Made by a program: the position numbers and the translations under genes. Of a stretch of 64,000 bases of DNA, positions 27,204-37,300 are shown piece by piece (the first letter of the stretch is position 1; every line of letters starts with the position of its first letter). The notes beneath the pieces were generated by a model. The model was not told where the DNA came from. It saw only the letters and a list, made by a program, of their open reading frames with translations, and ran no database searches. Source of the stretch: Acidobacteriota bacterium (GTDB lineage: Bacteria; Acidobacteriota; Blastocatellia; Chloracidobacteriales; Chloracidobacteriaceae); assembly GCA_016208495.1 (NCBI GenBank), contig JACQXX010000052.1:1-64000 (forward strand). The letters are read 5' to 3'.

Positions 27204-29762
27204 CTAAAACCGATACCCCATCCGGAAGCTGACCGTGCGCGGCGGTGCAATTTCAAGCCCTGACCCAACCGTTCCATTCACAAAAATCACCCGGTCGGTC
27301 AGGTTTTCAAAATTCAGCGCAAAATCAACGTGCTCGTTCAAGCGGTAGAAAAGTGCGGCATCAAGTCGCGTAAAGGCTGGCAATACAAGCGGATCTGGCG
27401 CCGTTGGTGTTCGGGCGCCATTGCTGCCCAACCGTTCGTCTTGCCAGATAAGGCCCAGACCAGCTCCAAACCCATGGAATTTGCCTTCGGAACGATCATA
27501 GCGACTCCAGACGCTGTATGACCATTTCGGCGATTTTTCCGCCCGCGAACCAGGAATGGCATTGGTTGCCGCCGCACTGGCTGGACCTTCGCCGGTGTAA
27601 ATTGCATCAAGGTAGCTCACCGCCGCCGTCACGCGCAAATCCCGGATTGGTTGAAATTCGGTGGATAATTCAACGCCGCGAGCCCGGCGGCTGCCAGCCT
27701 GCACAAAGAAGCGATTTCCGTTTGGATTGAGATCGTTTGGACCGGATTGGACCAGGGCGTTGGTGACTTCATTATGGAAAAAGCTCAACGTCGCGGACGC
27801 CCGACGGCTTGGCAGATCATATTTAGCCCCAAACTCATAATTCCGGCCAATTGACGGATCAAACGTGTTGCGATTTCCCCTTACGTCTTCGGAATTCGGG
27901 TCTGCCGGGTTGTAGCTGGTGGCATAACTGAAGAAAAACGCCAGTTGCCGGTCCAGGTTGTACACCACTGACAGATTTGGCGTCAGGTCGCCTTTGCGAA
28001 CCGGCTGACCACTCGGGTGGTTTTGGCCATACCCCAACCCAAATGAAAAGATCACTTTTCCATTCGCGAGGGCCGCGCGATTCTGGACATAGGTGTTCCA
28101 AAAGGTGGTATCAATAAAATCAGCCCATTTGAGATCAGGGTAGTTATCAACCAGCGGCGTGGTTTCCTGCCCGGTGTAGATGTTGATGAATGACTGGGGT
28201 CCTGGCAATGGCCCGGCATTGGTCGTGGTCCGGGTTCGTGACAGCCGGGCGTATCCGCCAACCTGAACCGTATTTTTCCACCAGCTCGTCGGTTGAAACT
28301 CATAGGCGGTGTTGAAGTCAAAGTTATGGTAGAGCCGGTCGGTTTCGCTCTTTGTCTGCTGGCGTTGCACCAGGTTTTGCTTCTTGAGAATTTCAATTTG
28401 GGTCGGGGTACTGGCAACAGGTGCAAATTGATCAATACTGGTATCCAGCCCGATAAACCGATACCCGAGATTGATGCGCAACGCCGGGATCGGCACTGCC
28501 CGGAAATCAAACCCGGCCTGACGGCCTTCGTCAACGCCGCCCCCAAACGATAAATTGACATCGAGCGGGGACAAATCCTGCCGGTTGACCGGACCGCTGA
28601 TTTTGTCGTTGGTTGAGAGTGACGTGCTCGGAGAAATCACAATTCCCCCGCCCGCTGGCCGGTTAAACCGCGTCCACTGGAACATTGGCGTCAACGTGTA
28701 GCGGCCTTCCTGATCCAGTTTGAACGTCAATGACCCTTGAGCATACCGGTTTCGGTCCAGGACGTTGTTGGTGAAATAGTTCATGTTTTCAATCGTGAAC
28801 AAGGCGCGATAAAACACCCGGTCGCTTTTTCCAATTGGTCCGGTGGTATCGAAATCAAGCCCTCCGAAGCCCCGCTCGGTCAGTCCGACACCGTTTCCGG
28901 CAAAGCCGCCAGCCCGCAAATCAATCCGGGTGGTCTGAACTGGTTGGGGTTTCTTGGTAATGAGGTTGATCATTCCGCCCGGCGCCCCCGACGAACCATA
29001 GAGCAGCCCGGCTGGACCGCGTAACAACACGGCTTGCTCGACTCCAAACAAGGTTGCTCCGTAGCGGCCCCCGGCGTTGACTCCGGCAAAACCGTCCACT
29101 CGCGTGTCATCGGGCAACATACGGTAGCCCCGAGCATAGAAGTGATACCCGCCGGTGCGATAACTATTGACCGCAACGCCTGGCACATAGGCAAACGCAT
29201 CGTTCACAAAGCGGAAGTTCTGTTCGCGGATACGTGTCGAATCAATGATGGTTACCGCGCGTGGCGTTTCGTGAATCGAAGTTTCCAACTTGAAGGTGGA
29301 TTCCACCGCGATGCTGTTATCAGTCACCAGAACCACTTCGCTCAAGTTTTCAGGGGTGAGGGTCAGGGTCAATGGTGCAAAGTCAGGGGCCATTGCAATC
29401 GTTTGTTGACGCGATTGAAACCCTTTTTTCTCAATGGCCAGAGTGTACTCACCGACGGGCAGGTTATTGAGCTTGAACTGGCCCTGACCATCGGAAACTG
29501 TTTCCTGGGCGGTCTGGGATGCTGAACGAAGGGCAATTCGGGCCCCCTGAATCACGGCTCCGGCCTGGTCAGTCACCGTTCCTTGAAGTGAACCAGTCAG
29601 TGATTGGGCCTGCATTGATGGTGAAAGCCACATCAAAACCATCACAAGCACCGTGGCCGACAGCGCAGCCGTGTATCGAACCGGCATCAAACGTGCCCGA
29701 GAGGGTGGAACCCCGTGAGGTAAAGTTGCAAAAAGATCAATCGAATGAAAAAGTTTACGCAT
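27204..29762 (-). CDS. TonB-dependent siderophore-type receptor with carboxypeptidase-like N-domain
   Basis: 852 residues from the start at 29762 (residues MRKLFHSIDLF), followed by a signal peptide with AAL...LMWLSPSMQAQS. Next is a carboxypeptidase-regulatory-like domain (about 55-135: GTVTDQAGAVIQGARIALRS), then a plug domain with RTGGYHFYARGYRMLPDDTR and LLRGPAGLLYGSSGAPGGMI, and a beta-barrel up to a C-terminal aromatic (RMGYRF), the usual outer-membrane insertion signal. Receptors of this kind import iron chelates with TonB energy. The start is uncertain; a longer form up to 29900 is open. The nearest gene is the PepSY protein downstream on the same strand. No Fur box was found by eye. 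Confidence 0.9.
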   Translation of the reverse strand: MRKLFHSIDLFATLPHGVPPSRARLMPVRYTAALSATVLVMVLMWLSPSMQAQSLTGSLQGTVTDQAGAVIQGARIALRSASQTAQETVSDGQGQFKLNNLPVGEYTLAIEKKGFQSRQQTIAMAPDFAPLTLTLTPENLSEVVLVTDNSIAVESTFKLETSIHETPRAVTIIDSTRIREQNFRFVNDAFAYVPGVAVNSYRTGGYHFYARGYRMLPDDTRVDGFAGVNAGGRYGATLFGVEQAVLLRGPAGLLYGSSGAPGGMINLITKKPQPVQTTRIDLRAGGFAGNGVGLTERGFGGLDFDTTGPIGKSDRVFYRALFTIENMNYFTNNVLDRNRYAQGSLTFKLDQEGRYTLTPMFQWTRFNRPAGGGIVISPSTSLSTNDKISGPVNRQDLSPLDVNLSFGGGVDEGRQAGFDFRAVPIPALRINLGYRFIGLDTSIDQFAPVASTPTQIEILKKQNLVQRQQTKSETDRLYHNFDFNTAYEFQPTSWWKNTVQVGGYARLSRTRTTTNAGPLPGPQSFINIYTGQETTPLVDNYPDLKWADFIDTTFWNTYVQNRAALANGKVIFSFGLGYGQNHPSGQPVRKGDLTPNLSVVYNLDRQLAFFFSYATSYNPADPNSEDVRGNRNTFDPSIGRNYEFGAKYDLPSRRASATLSFFHNEVTNALVQSGPNDLNPNGNRFFVQAGSRRARGVELSTEFQPIRDLRVTAAVSYLDAIYTGEGPASAAATNAIPGSRAEKSPKWSYSVWSRYDRSEGKFHGFGAGLGLIWQDERLGSNGARTPTAPDPLVLPAFTRLDAALFYRLNEHVDFALNFENLTDRVIFVNGTVGSGLEIAPPRTVSFRMGYRF

Positions 29763-30287
29763 AGCATCCATCCAGTCAGGTGCCATCCGGCCAATCCGGA
29801 GGGCAAAGACACACGACGATCTTCCGCCTTGGTGAAAGACGTCCTGTGAAGGTTTAAAACAGTGAGCTGAATGGGGAGAGTCGTTCCCGGCTGCCGCCAA
29901 CCTGAGGAGGATAAAATGGATGGAGGTATGCTAGAATCAGGACGCACTCACCAAACAGAAACACCGCACAGCAATGGTGATTGGTTTGTGCAATAGGGCC
30001 TCTGGCGTTGCCGCGCCAGGGGCTTTTTGCTTTTGTAGAATTGCTTTTTTTGAAATTGACTTTCAAAATCGTGGCAACTATGCCGGATGTCACAACGCTT
30101 TGTCAACCCACTTGTTGACTTTCTTTCATCGAAACCAGCCTCAACATACTGCTATTTCATTGAATTCAAACAATTTAATGAACTCTCTTCCGCTTTTGAA
30201 CAATCCAGGGCAGAATGCGAAAATCTCGGTTTGAATGATGAGAAAACTGCCTTTCCCCGAAACCCTGACCCTGCCCCCTAACTGGTG
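29763..30287. ncRNA. Gene-free stretch with possible small RNA and terminator
   Basis: No convincing gene in this 525-bp stretch, apart from the alternative start of the receptor. An extended -10-like TATGCTAGAAT sits near 29926-29938. A strong GC hairpin (CTCTGGCG / CGCCAGGGG, about 29999-30020) followed by TTTTTGCTTTT looks like an intrinsic terminator on the + strand. A transcript of about 80-90 bases between them would be an ideal size for a small RNA. No homologous family is recognised, so this is only a candidate. Confidence 0.35.
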
Positions 30288-30394
30288 TTATACCATTTTG
30301 CAATGGAATCATCGTACTAGAGAATATTCAAGTAATTCAATCAAATAGACTTAGTGAACTACTGACTACTGACTACTGACTACAAACTGGTATT
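30288..30394 (+). repeat. Dispersed repeat copy with ACTACTG heptamers, upstream of MoxR
   Basis: Contains TTATACCATTTTGCAATGG, then CAATCAAATAGACTTAGTGA, three ACTACTG heptamers and ACTACAAACTGGTATT directly before the ATG at 30395. The last phrase recurs reverse-complemented at about 47855-47875. The repeat therefore forms the whole leader of the MoxR gene. No Shine-Dalgarno is visible, so the promoter or start signal may be within it. Confidence 0.6.
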
Positions 30395-31546
30395 ATGACC
30401 AAACCACTGCCACACCCTGCCGCCATTGTCCGCCCACCGGCTGAGATCCTTTATGCTCAGGAACTCAATGCACTCGCCGTCAATGACAAATCCCCGAAAC
30501 CTCCTGGATGGAAGCTTTCGCCACGCATGGTCCGTGAATTCATCCTTGGGTCCGACGGCAAAGCCTATCGCCACACCTGGGACGGTCAGCCCACTGAAAC
30601 CGTCATCCAGGAAAAGTTTTATGGGGATGATGCCTTAATTGATCGGGCAATCATTACGCTGGCCGGAAATCGCGGGCTGCTGCTGGTGGGTGAACCCGGA
30701 ACCGCGAAATCCATGCTGTCTGAACTCCTCGCGGCTGCCATTTCTGGAACATCAACCAACACCATCCAGGGCACGGCGGGAACCACCGAAGATCACATCA
30801 AATACACCTGGAACTTTGCCCAACTTCTGGCCGAAGGCCCAAGCCTCCGGGCCCTGGTTCCGTCCCCGCTCTACACCGGGTTGAAAGAAGGCCGACTTGT
30901 CCGCTTTGAAGAAATCACCCGCTGCCCGCCTGAAATCCAGGATTCAATGGTGAGCATTCTTTCCGACAAGGTGCTGCATATTCCTGAACTCGACGAAGAA
31001 CACGCAGTACTTTTTGCCCGCAAAGGGTTTAACGTCATTGCCACCGCAAATTTACGCGACCGGGGCGTCAATGAAATGTCGAGCGCCCTCAAACGGCGAT
31101 TCAACTTTGAAACCGTCCATCCGATTGCCAGCAAAGACCTGGAGTTGAAATTGGTTCTGGAGCAAACCCAGCTTTTGCTCGCCGAAGCCGAAGCCGACGT
31201 TCAGATTGAAACCGATGTCATTGACCTGCTGGTGACGACGTTTCACGATCTACGCCAGGGCCGCACCGCCGAAGGCACCGCCGTGGAACGTCCCTCAACC
31301 GTGATGTCCACCGCGGAAGCCGTCTCGGTTGGATTGTCTGCCGGACTTGATGCCTGCTATTTCGGAGACGGCCAGCTTGCCCCTGAACACATCGCCCGCA
31401 ACCTGATTGGAACGGTTCTCAAAGACACCACGGAAGATGCCAAAAAACTCAAACATTACTTTGATGTGGTCGTCAAAGCCCGTGCCAAAAACAGTCCGCT
31501 GTGGGATCGGTATTTCCGAGCACACCGGTTTGGAATAAAGAATTGA
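30395..31546 (+). CDS. MoxR-type AAA+ ATPase (YehL-like)
   Basis: 383 residues. Walker A is GEPGTAKS (residues 99-106), Walker B is RFEEI in the LVRFEEITRCPP block, and sensor 1 is in ATANLRDRGVNEMSSALKRR with the likely arginine finger. MoxR ATPases work with VWA-domain partners to remodel or activate target proteins. The gene order that follows (DUF5682, VWA, SWIM) matches the E. coli yehL-yehM-yehP-yehQ families, so this is the YehL counterpart. It starts without a ribosome-binding site, just after a dispersed repeat. Its last two codons and stop (AAG AAT TGA) are part of another repeat (31538-31590). Confidence 0.92.
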   Translation: MTKPLPHPAAIVRPPAEILYAQELNALAVNDKSPKPPGWKLSPRMVREFILGSDGKAYRHTWDGQPTETVIQEKFYGDDALIDRAIITLAGNRGLLLVGEPGTAKSMLSELLAAAISGTSTNTIQGTAGTTEDHIKYTWNFAQLLAEGPSLRALVPSPLYTGLKEGRLVRFEEITRCPPEIQDSMVSILSDKVLHIPELDEEHAVLFARKGFNVIATANLRDRGVNEMSSALKRRFNFETVHPIASKDLELKLVLEQTQLLLAEAEADVQIETDVIDLLVTTFHDLRQGRTAEGTAVERPSTVMSTAEAVSVGLSAGLDACYFGDGQLAPEHIARNLIGTVLKDTTEDAKKLKHYFDVVVKARAKNSPLWDRYFRAHRFGIKN

Positions 31547-31590
31547 GAATGATGAAAAAAGCCGCTCAAGTCCTCGAAGAGGGCGACAGA
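31538..31590 (+). repeat. Dispersed repeat spanning the MoxR stop codon
   Basis: AAGAATTGAGAATGA followed by GAAAAAAGCCGCTCAAGTCC. The same string, reverse-complemented, is found at about 47900-47948 next to the SWIM start. Shorter pieces occur at 34110-34127, 46545-46570 and 60714-60749. In MoxR and in the VWA gene (45407) the KN-stop end is coded by this repeat. Confidence 0.65.
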
Positions 31591-31669
31591 GTTAGAGCCT
31601 CGGGTGCAGCGAGTCTTCGAGCGTAACCCGTGGAACATCAAGAAATCAGGAAATGAGTAACCGACCGCC

Positions 31670-34102
31670 ATGCAAGATCAAATTCGCCTCATTGCCAATT
31701 CACTCTGGACTGATCGGCTGGTGTTTTTTCCAATCCGGCATCATAGCCCGGCATGTGCATGGCATCTCCAAAAATTGATTTACCAGGAAAAACCAGCCGC
31801 GATTTTGATTGAAGGCCCGGAAGACATCACACCACTGATTTCGACCTTGCTTGATCCACGAACCAAACCGCCCGTTGCGATTTACACCACGTTTGTGGAC
31901 CGGCGGCACTCGCCTGACGTTTCAGTTCCAGGCTTACCGGATGCGGGGCCGCCCCGGTTTGCTGGATTCTACCCATTTTGCGACTACACGCCGGAACTGG
32001 TGGCCTTGAAAGCTGGTCAACACGTCGGGGCCAAGCTCAGATTTATTGATTTGACCTTTCCTGAACAGATTCTGGCTGGAGCGAAACCGACTTCCCGTGC
32101 CCTGCTGGATGAAAGCGTTTTTCGACGAAGCATCTATCTGACCAGTCTGGCAAAACGCGCCGGGTGTCGTGACCACAACGAACTCTGGGACCACCTCTTT
32201 GAAGCGAACTTCCTTCAGCTTCCAGCCGATGTTTTTGTCAGAAATGTGGTCGGCTATTGCCTGATGGCACGCCAGGATTCATCCGCCGAGATGCTCCAGG
32301 CTGACGGCACGCTCACCCGTGAACAGGCCATGGCCGCCGCCATTGAGGAAGAACTGGTCCTCACGACCGGAAAAATTCTGGTCGTTACGGGTGGGTTTCA
32401 CACGGTGGTGCTCCCCAAACTGATCCAGCAGCCGGTCAAACGTCCCAAAAAGCCAAAACTGGCAGACGGTGACGCCCAAACAGTGGTGATGCGGTACAGC
32501 TTTGAACAACTCGACGCCCTCAACGGCTATGCCGCCGGAATGCCTTCGCCCAACTATTACCAGCAGTTTTGGAAACACCTCAACCCGGAACCCGGAACCC
32601 GGAACCCGGAACCCGGTATTGCAGTGGCTGCCCGGTTCCTGGTCGAAATTGGACGCCTGACCCACGAACACAATCGCCTGACGCCGATCTCGTCGGTTGA
32701 TGAAATCTCGGCACTGGCCCAGTCCCGGCAACTGGCCGGGTTTCGAGGACACACCAGCGGTCCAACCCGCGAAGACCTCCTCGACGGCATCCGGAGTTGC
32801 TTTGTGAAAGGCGCGATGGACACGGAAGGAAAACTCCTGCTTGAGACCGTGCAGAAACTTTTGACTGGGGATCAGATCGGTGACTTGCCGCCAACGGTTG
32901 GTGTTCCCCCGATTGTCGAAGACTTTCGCCGTGAAGCCGCCAGCTTACGGCTCAAGATTGGGGATTCCACGTCGAAATCAATCAGCCTGGATGTCTACCG
33001 GAAAAAAACGCATCGCCGGATAAGCCGGTTTTTCCATCGTTTGAAATTTCTTCAGGTGTTTTTTGCTCGATTGACAGCGGGACCGGATTTCGCCCGCGGG
33101 ACAGGTTTGGAACGACTTCAGGAACAGTGGGACTACCAGTGGACACCGCTGGCTGAAACGAAACTGGTCGAACAATCGCTCTTTGGCACCACGGTTGAAG
33201 AAGCCGCGCTCAACCTGCTGGTACAAACCATCAGTAATCTTGAAGCCGAAGGAAACTCACGAAGTGCCATCCAGGCCGTCCGCTTGCTGGTTGTGGCCTG
33301 TCAAATGGGCCTGCACCAGTCGGTTTCGCGTCTGCTGGCGCTGATTTCCGAAAATATTCACCAGGATCCGGATTTTTCTTCGCTGGTTGAAGCGTTGGAA
33401 CACTTGCTATTGCTCTGGCAATCGCGTGAACCACTCGAAGCACACCACCTGACGGTGTTGCCTGAGTTAAGTCAGGCCGCCTTTTACAAAGCCTGTTTTC
33501 TGATATCTGAACTGGCCGGTTGTCCTGCGGAAATGGCGCCAAACGTGGTGGACAGCCTGGCGTCACTGCGCGAACTGGTCAATTCCACGCCAGACCAGAT
33601 TTTGGATGAAACCCTGTTTTATTCAGCGCTGGAACCGATTCCCTTGAAGCCAGAGGGGAACCCGCTCGTGTCTGGCGGCGTGGTTGGAATTCTCTTCAGC
33701 GCCGGAAAAATGAACGAGTCAGCCGTGTTGAGTTTCGTCAGAGGATTTCTGGAAAGGGCTTCAGCCTCAACCAGCGATCAGATTGGCTTTCTGCAAGGAC
33801 TGCTGAAAACCTGCCGTGAAGCCGCCTGGAATCTTTCAGGGTTGCTCACACTGCTGGATGAATATCTGGCAGCCTGGAGCGAAGAAGATTTTTTAAGAAT
33901 CCTGCCCGAACTCCGGCTGTCGTTTGCCGATTTGACGCCGCGCGAAACTGACCGGGTGGCCGAAATGGTGGCTCACCTGCACGGCCAACCCCAACTCAAC
34001 CTGCCCGATACCCGAACTCTCTCTGAAGCAGCCCTCCGGTTTGGCTTACAACTCAATCAATTGATTCTGGAAAGCCTGCACAATGATGGATTGGGAGAAT
34101 GA
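31670..34102 (+). CDS. DUF5682-family protein (YehM-like)
   Basis: 810 residues. The N-terminal part has the family's conserved features: FPIRHHSPACAWHL at about 23-37, IEGPEDITPL, and a GGFHTVVLP element at about 240. The rest is helical with no obvious motifs. The family is one of the partners in MoxR-VWA gene sets and corresponds to E. coli YehM; its function is not settled. The reading frame contains 4.7 copies of the heptamer CCCGGAA (32584-32616), which codes for NPEPGTRNPEPG near residue 305. A length change by one heptamer would shift the frame, so this could be a switch. No Shine-Dalgarno at the usual distance; the start is chosen by length and conserved RHHSP position. Confidence 0.88.
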   Translation: MQDQIRLIANSLWTDRLVFFPIRHHSPACAWHLQKLIYQEKPAAILIEGPEDITPLISTLLDPRTKPPVAIYTTFVDRRHSPDVSVPGLPDAGPPRFAGFYPFCDYTPELVALKAGQHVGAKLRFIDLTFPEQILAGAKPTSRALLDESVFRRSIYLTSLAKRAGCRDHNELWDHLFEANFLQLPADVFVRNVVGYCLMARQDSSAEMLQADGTLTREQAMAAAIEEELVLTTGKILVVTGGFHTVVLPKLIQQPVKRPKKPKLADGDAQTVVMRYSFEQLDALNGYAAGMPSPNYYQQFWKHLNPEPGTRNPEPGIAVAARFLVEIGRLTHEHNRLTPISSVDEISALAQSRQLAGFRGHTSGPTREDLLDGIRSCFVKGAMDTEGKLLLETVQKLLTGDQIGDLPPTVGVPPIVEDFRREAASLRLKIGDSTSKSISLDVYRKKTHRRISRFFHRLKFLQVFFARLTAGPDFARGTGLERLQEQWDYQWTPLAETKLVEQSLFGTTVEEAALNLLVQTISNLEAEGNSRSAIQAVRLLVVACQMGLHQSVSRLLALISENIHQDPDFSSLVEALEHLLLLWQSREPLEAHHLTVLPELSQAAFYKACFLISELAGCPAEMAPNVVDSLASLRELVNSTPDQILDETLFYSALEPIPLKPEGNPLVSGGVVGILFSAGKMNESAVLSFVRGFLERASASTSDQIGFLQGLLKTCREAAWNLSGLLTLLDEYLAAWSEEDFLRILPELRLSFADLTPRETDRVAEMVAHLHGQPQLNLPDTRTLSEAALRFGLQLNQLILESLHNDGLGE
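32584..32616 (+). repeat. CCCGGAA heptamer array inside a coding sequence
   Basis: Four full copies plus five bases of CCCGGAA. Since 7 is not a multiple of 3, copy-number change would shift the frame of the DUF5682 gene. The same unit occurs at 45370-45402 just before the VWA gene; its reverse complement (TTCCGGG) differs by one base from the TTCAGGG unit of the arrays at 37683-37751 and 41600-41668. Confidence 0.85.
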
Positions 34103-34350
34103 TGGAGCTGAAGAATTGAGAATGAAAAATAAGAAAACCCACATCTTCAGCCCTCATTTCGTGTTCCATGTCTGTGTCCTTTTGTCCTTTTCGTCTTTTC
34201 TTGTCTTTACCAGGTATCCCCAAAGGTATAGATTTTCCGAATAAGAAACCACGGAATACACAGAAATACACAGAAAATAAAACCAAATTCTTCAATGGTT
34301 TCTGAGGTTCCAATAGGATAGCTGCCAGGAAAATATTTATCTGAAAGGCT
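34103..34350. other. Spacer between DUF5682 and CHAT genes
   Basis: 248 bp without a gene. It begins with the GAAGAATTGAGAATGAA repeat (34110-34127), continues with a pyrimidine-rich track containing TGTCCTTTTCGTCTTTT (34170-34205), and has a CACGGAATACACAGAAATAC phrase (34253-34272). Similar CT-rich leaders precede the next two CHAT genes, so this may be a duplicated 5' leader. No promoter could be pinned. Confidence 0.45.
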
Positions 34351-37300
34351 ATGGAAATGACACGTCCTCACAACGTCAGCCAGAGTTGGGTGGTGAACTG
34401 GGTTTTCGTGATGGCACTGGTACTGGGTCCTTTTTTGATCTTTGTGGCCAGGGGGCAAAATGTTGACCAGTTGGAACCTGGAAAACTGGTCGTGCGCGAA
34501 TTGAAAGGCGGCGAAAAACACACCTATCCAATCTCGCTGAAAGCCAATGATTACCTGAAACTGGTGGTGAACCAGAAAGGGATTGATGTCGTGGTACGGC
34601 TCATTGGGCCGGATGGGAAGGTGGTTCAGGAAGTGAATAACCCCAATGGCACTCAGGGTGAAGAGCCATTTTTCTACATCACTGACCACATCGGCACCTA
34701 TATACTTGAGATTGAATCGCTGAAAAAAACGGCCCAGGCCGGCATCTATGAACTGAAATCAGAGTCCATCAAACCTGCCACTGAACAGGACCGTGCGGAA
34801 GTCGAGATCAAAAAACTGAATGACGAATTGACTCAACTGTGGCAAGCCGGAAAATATGATCAAGGAGTGCTCCTCGCACAACAGGCAGTGGAAAAGAGCG
34901 AACAACTCTTAGGCACAGACCATTCCCTGCTGGCTGACAGCCTCAACTATCTCGGTTTGTTCTATAAAGCCAAAGGTGAGTATCTGAAAGCCGAACCAGT
35001 CTATTTGCGCGCCATAGCAATTGGTGAAAAAACAATCGGCTTCGGCCACCCTCACATCGCGGCCATGCGCAATAACCTGGCAAACCTCTATGGTGCCAGG
35101 GGTGAGTATCTCAAAGCCAAAGAGGAACTTCAGCGCGCTTTAGATATTTTTGAGAAAACACTGGGGCCTGAACATCAAAACACGATCTTTTGTCTCAACA
35201 ATCTGGCTGAGCTGTATTTCAACCTGGGCGATACCACCAGCGCGGAACGTCTGTTCCGGCACACATTGGCCATTCGGGAAAAAGTGTTCGGTCCAGATCA
35301 TCCAACAACGGCAGATACACTCCAAAATTTGGCGTTTCTGCATCGCATCAAAAGCGAATATATCAAAGCAGAGGGGCTGTATCAGCGAGTTTTAACGACT
35401 CGTGAAAAAGCACTTGGCCCTGAACATCCTGAAACATCCAATGCCCTGAATGGTTTGGCTGAGGTGTATCGGGACCAGGGCAATCTGGCCAAAGCCGAAT
35501 CACTGCACCAACGCGCTTTGGCCATTCGTGAAAAAGTATTTGGTCCTGATCACATAGCTGTTGCCCGCAGCCTGAATAATCTTGGCTTGCTCTTTCGTGA
35601 CAAAGGGGATTTTGGAAAGGCGGAACAACTGCTGCTGCGATCTCAGGCAATCCGCGAGAAGAAATTGGGGATGGATCATCCTTCGATAGCCGTGGGATTC
35701 AACAATTTGGCGTTGATAGCCGAGCACAAAGGTGAGTATGCGCAGGCTGAATCGCTGTACCAGCGTGCCCTGGAAATCCAGGAAAAAGCGGTTGGTCAGC
35801 AACACCCAGATACGGCGCTGGCTCTCACTCACATTGCCAATCTCAACCGAATGAAGGGTGAATATGCAAAGGCTCAACACCAGCAGCAACAGGCACTGGC
35901 TATCTTTGAACGGGTCTATCAAACCGATCACCCAGATATTGCCTCTGGTCTCAATAACCTGTCTGGAATCTATCAAATCCAGGGCCAGATCGCTCAAGCC
36001 ATTCAATGTCAAATCCAAAGCAACGACATCACCGAACGCGATCTGGTCCGAAATCTCATCTCTGGCTCTGAACAACAAAAATCGCAATATCTGAAAAAAA
36101 CTGATCATTACACCAACCAAACCCTCTCGCTGCACCTCCAGGCGGCACCTCAGTCACCCGATGCAATGCGAGCCGCCCTGACGGTTGTCGTGCGGCGCAA
36201 AGGTCGCGCCCTTGATGCGCTGACAACGGCGATTGAAACCCTGCGCCGGCAACAAACGCCTGAAATTCAAAAACTCCTGGACGACTATGCCCGTCTGGCG
36301 GGTCAAATCTCAATTCTGACCTTGCGTGGACCTGAAACGAGAAAACTTGAAGAGCATCTGGCTTATCTGAAATTACTCAATGAAGAGCGGGAAAAACTGG
36401 AAAATGAGATCAGCCACAAAAGCCTGGAATTTCAAGCACAAACCACTCCCATTACCCTGGAAAACATTCAAAAACAGATTCCACTCAACGCTGTTTTGGC
36501 CGAGTTTGCAGTCTATACCCCCTATGATCCAAAAACTGACAAGCCTGGAACACCTCGGTTTGTGGTTTATGTATTGAATCATCAAGGGAAGATCCATTTT
36601 GCGGATTTAGGCGAAGCCGCCCCAATTGAAGAAGCCATATCAGCCTTTCGCAAAGTTTTGAGTAACCCAAAAACTGATCTGGTGAAAGATATCATCCCAG
36701 CGGCCAAACCTCTGAACCAGCTCGTCTTAAAGCCAGTACTCGCCTTAATCGGAAAAGCAAAACACTTGCTGATTTCACCAGATGGCGCATTGCAGGTCAT
36801 TCCATTTGCCGCGCTGATGGATGACAAGGGGAAATTTTTAACCAGGCAGTATACATTGACCTATTTAACCAGTGGACGTGACCTGTTACGACTGGCGGTG
36901 AAAATTGAGAGTCAGCAACCGCCGCTGATCGTCGCTGATCCAGATTATATGGATGGCACGGGTCCTCAAATGATGGGCCAAACCATCGGTCGGCTGATTC
37001 GGCTCATTGGAACTCGTGCTGAAGGCGAACAACTCAAAGCGATCTTACCGCATGCAAACCTCAAGACACGGTCTGACGCCACAGAGCAAGTGGTTAAACA
37101 GGTTTCGCGGCCTGGCCTGGTCCATATTGCCACCCACGGCTATTTTCTGGAAAATACCACCCAATCAGCCAGAGATCCGCTCTCAGATCACCCATCCAGG
37201 AATATTGTTAACCTGTCTCACTATTTCGAAAAAGAACGGCAAGCCAACCCCCTGCTCTGCTCCCTGCTGTTTTTTGCGGGTGCAAACCAGGGCGGTACGG

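Noticed and set aside
30087-30281. Short + strand frames before the MoxR gene
   Set aside because: No ribosome-binding site, no domain and overlapping alternative frames of equal quality. Treated as non-coding.
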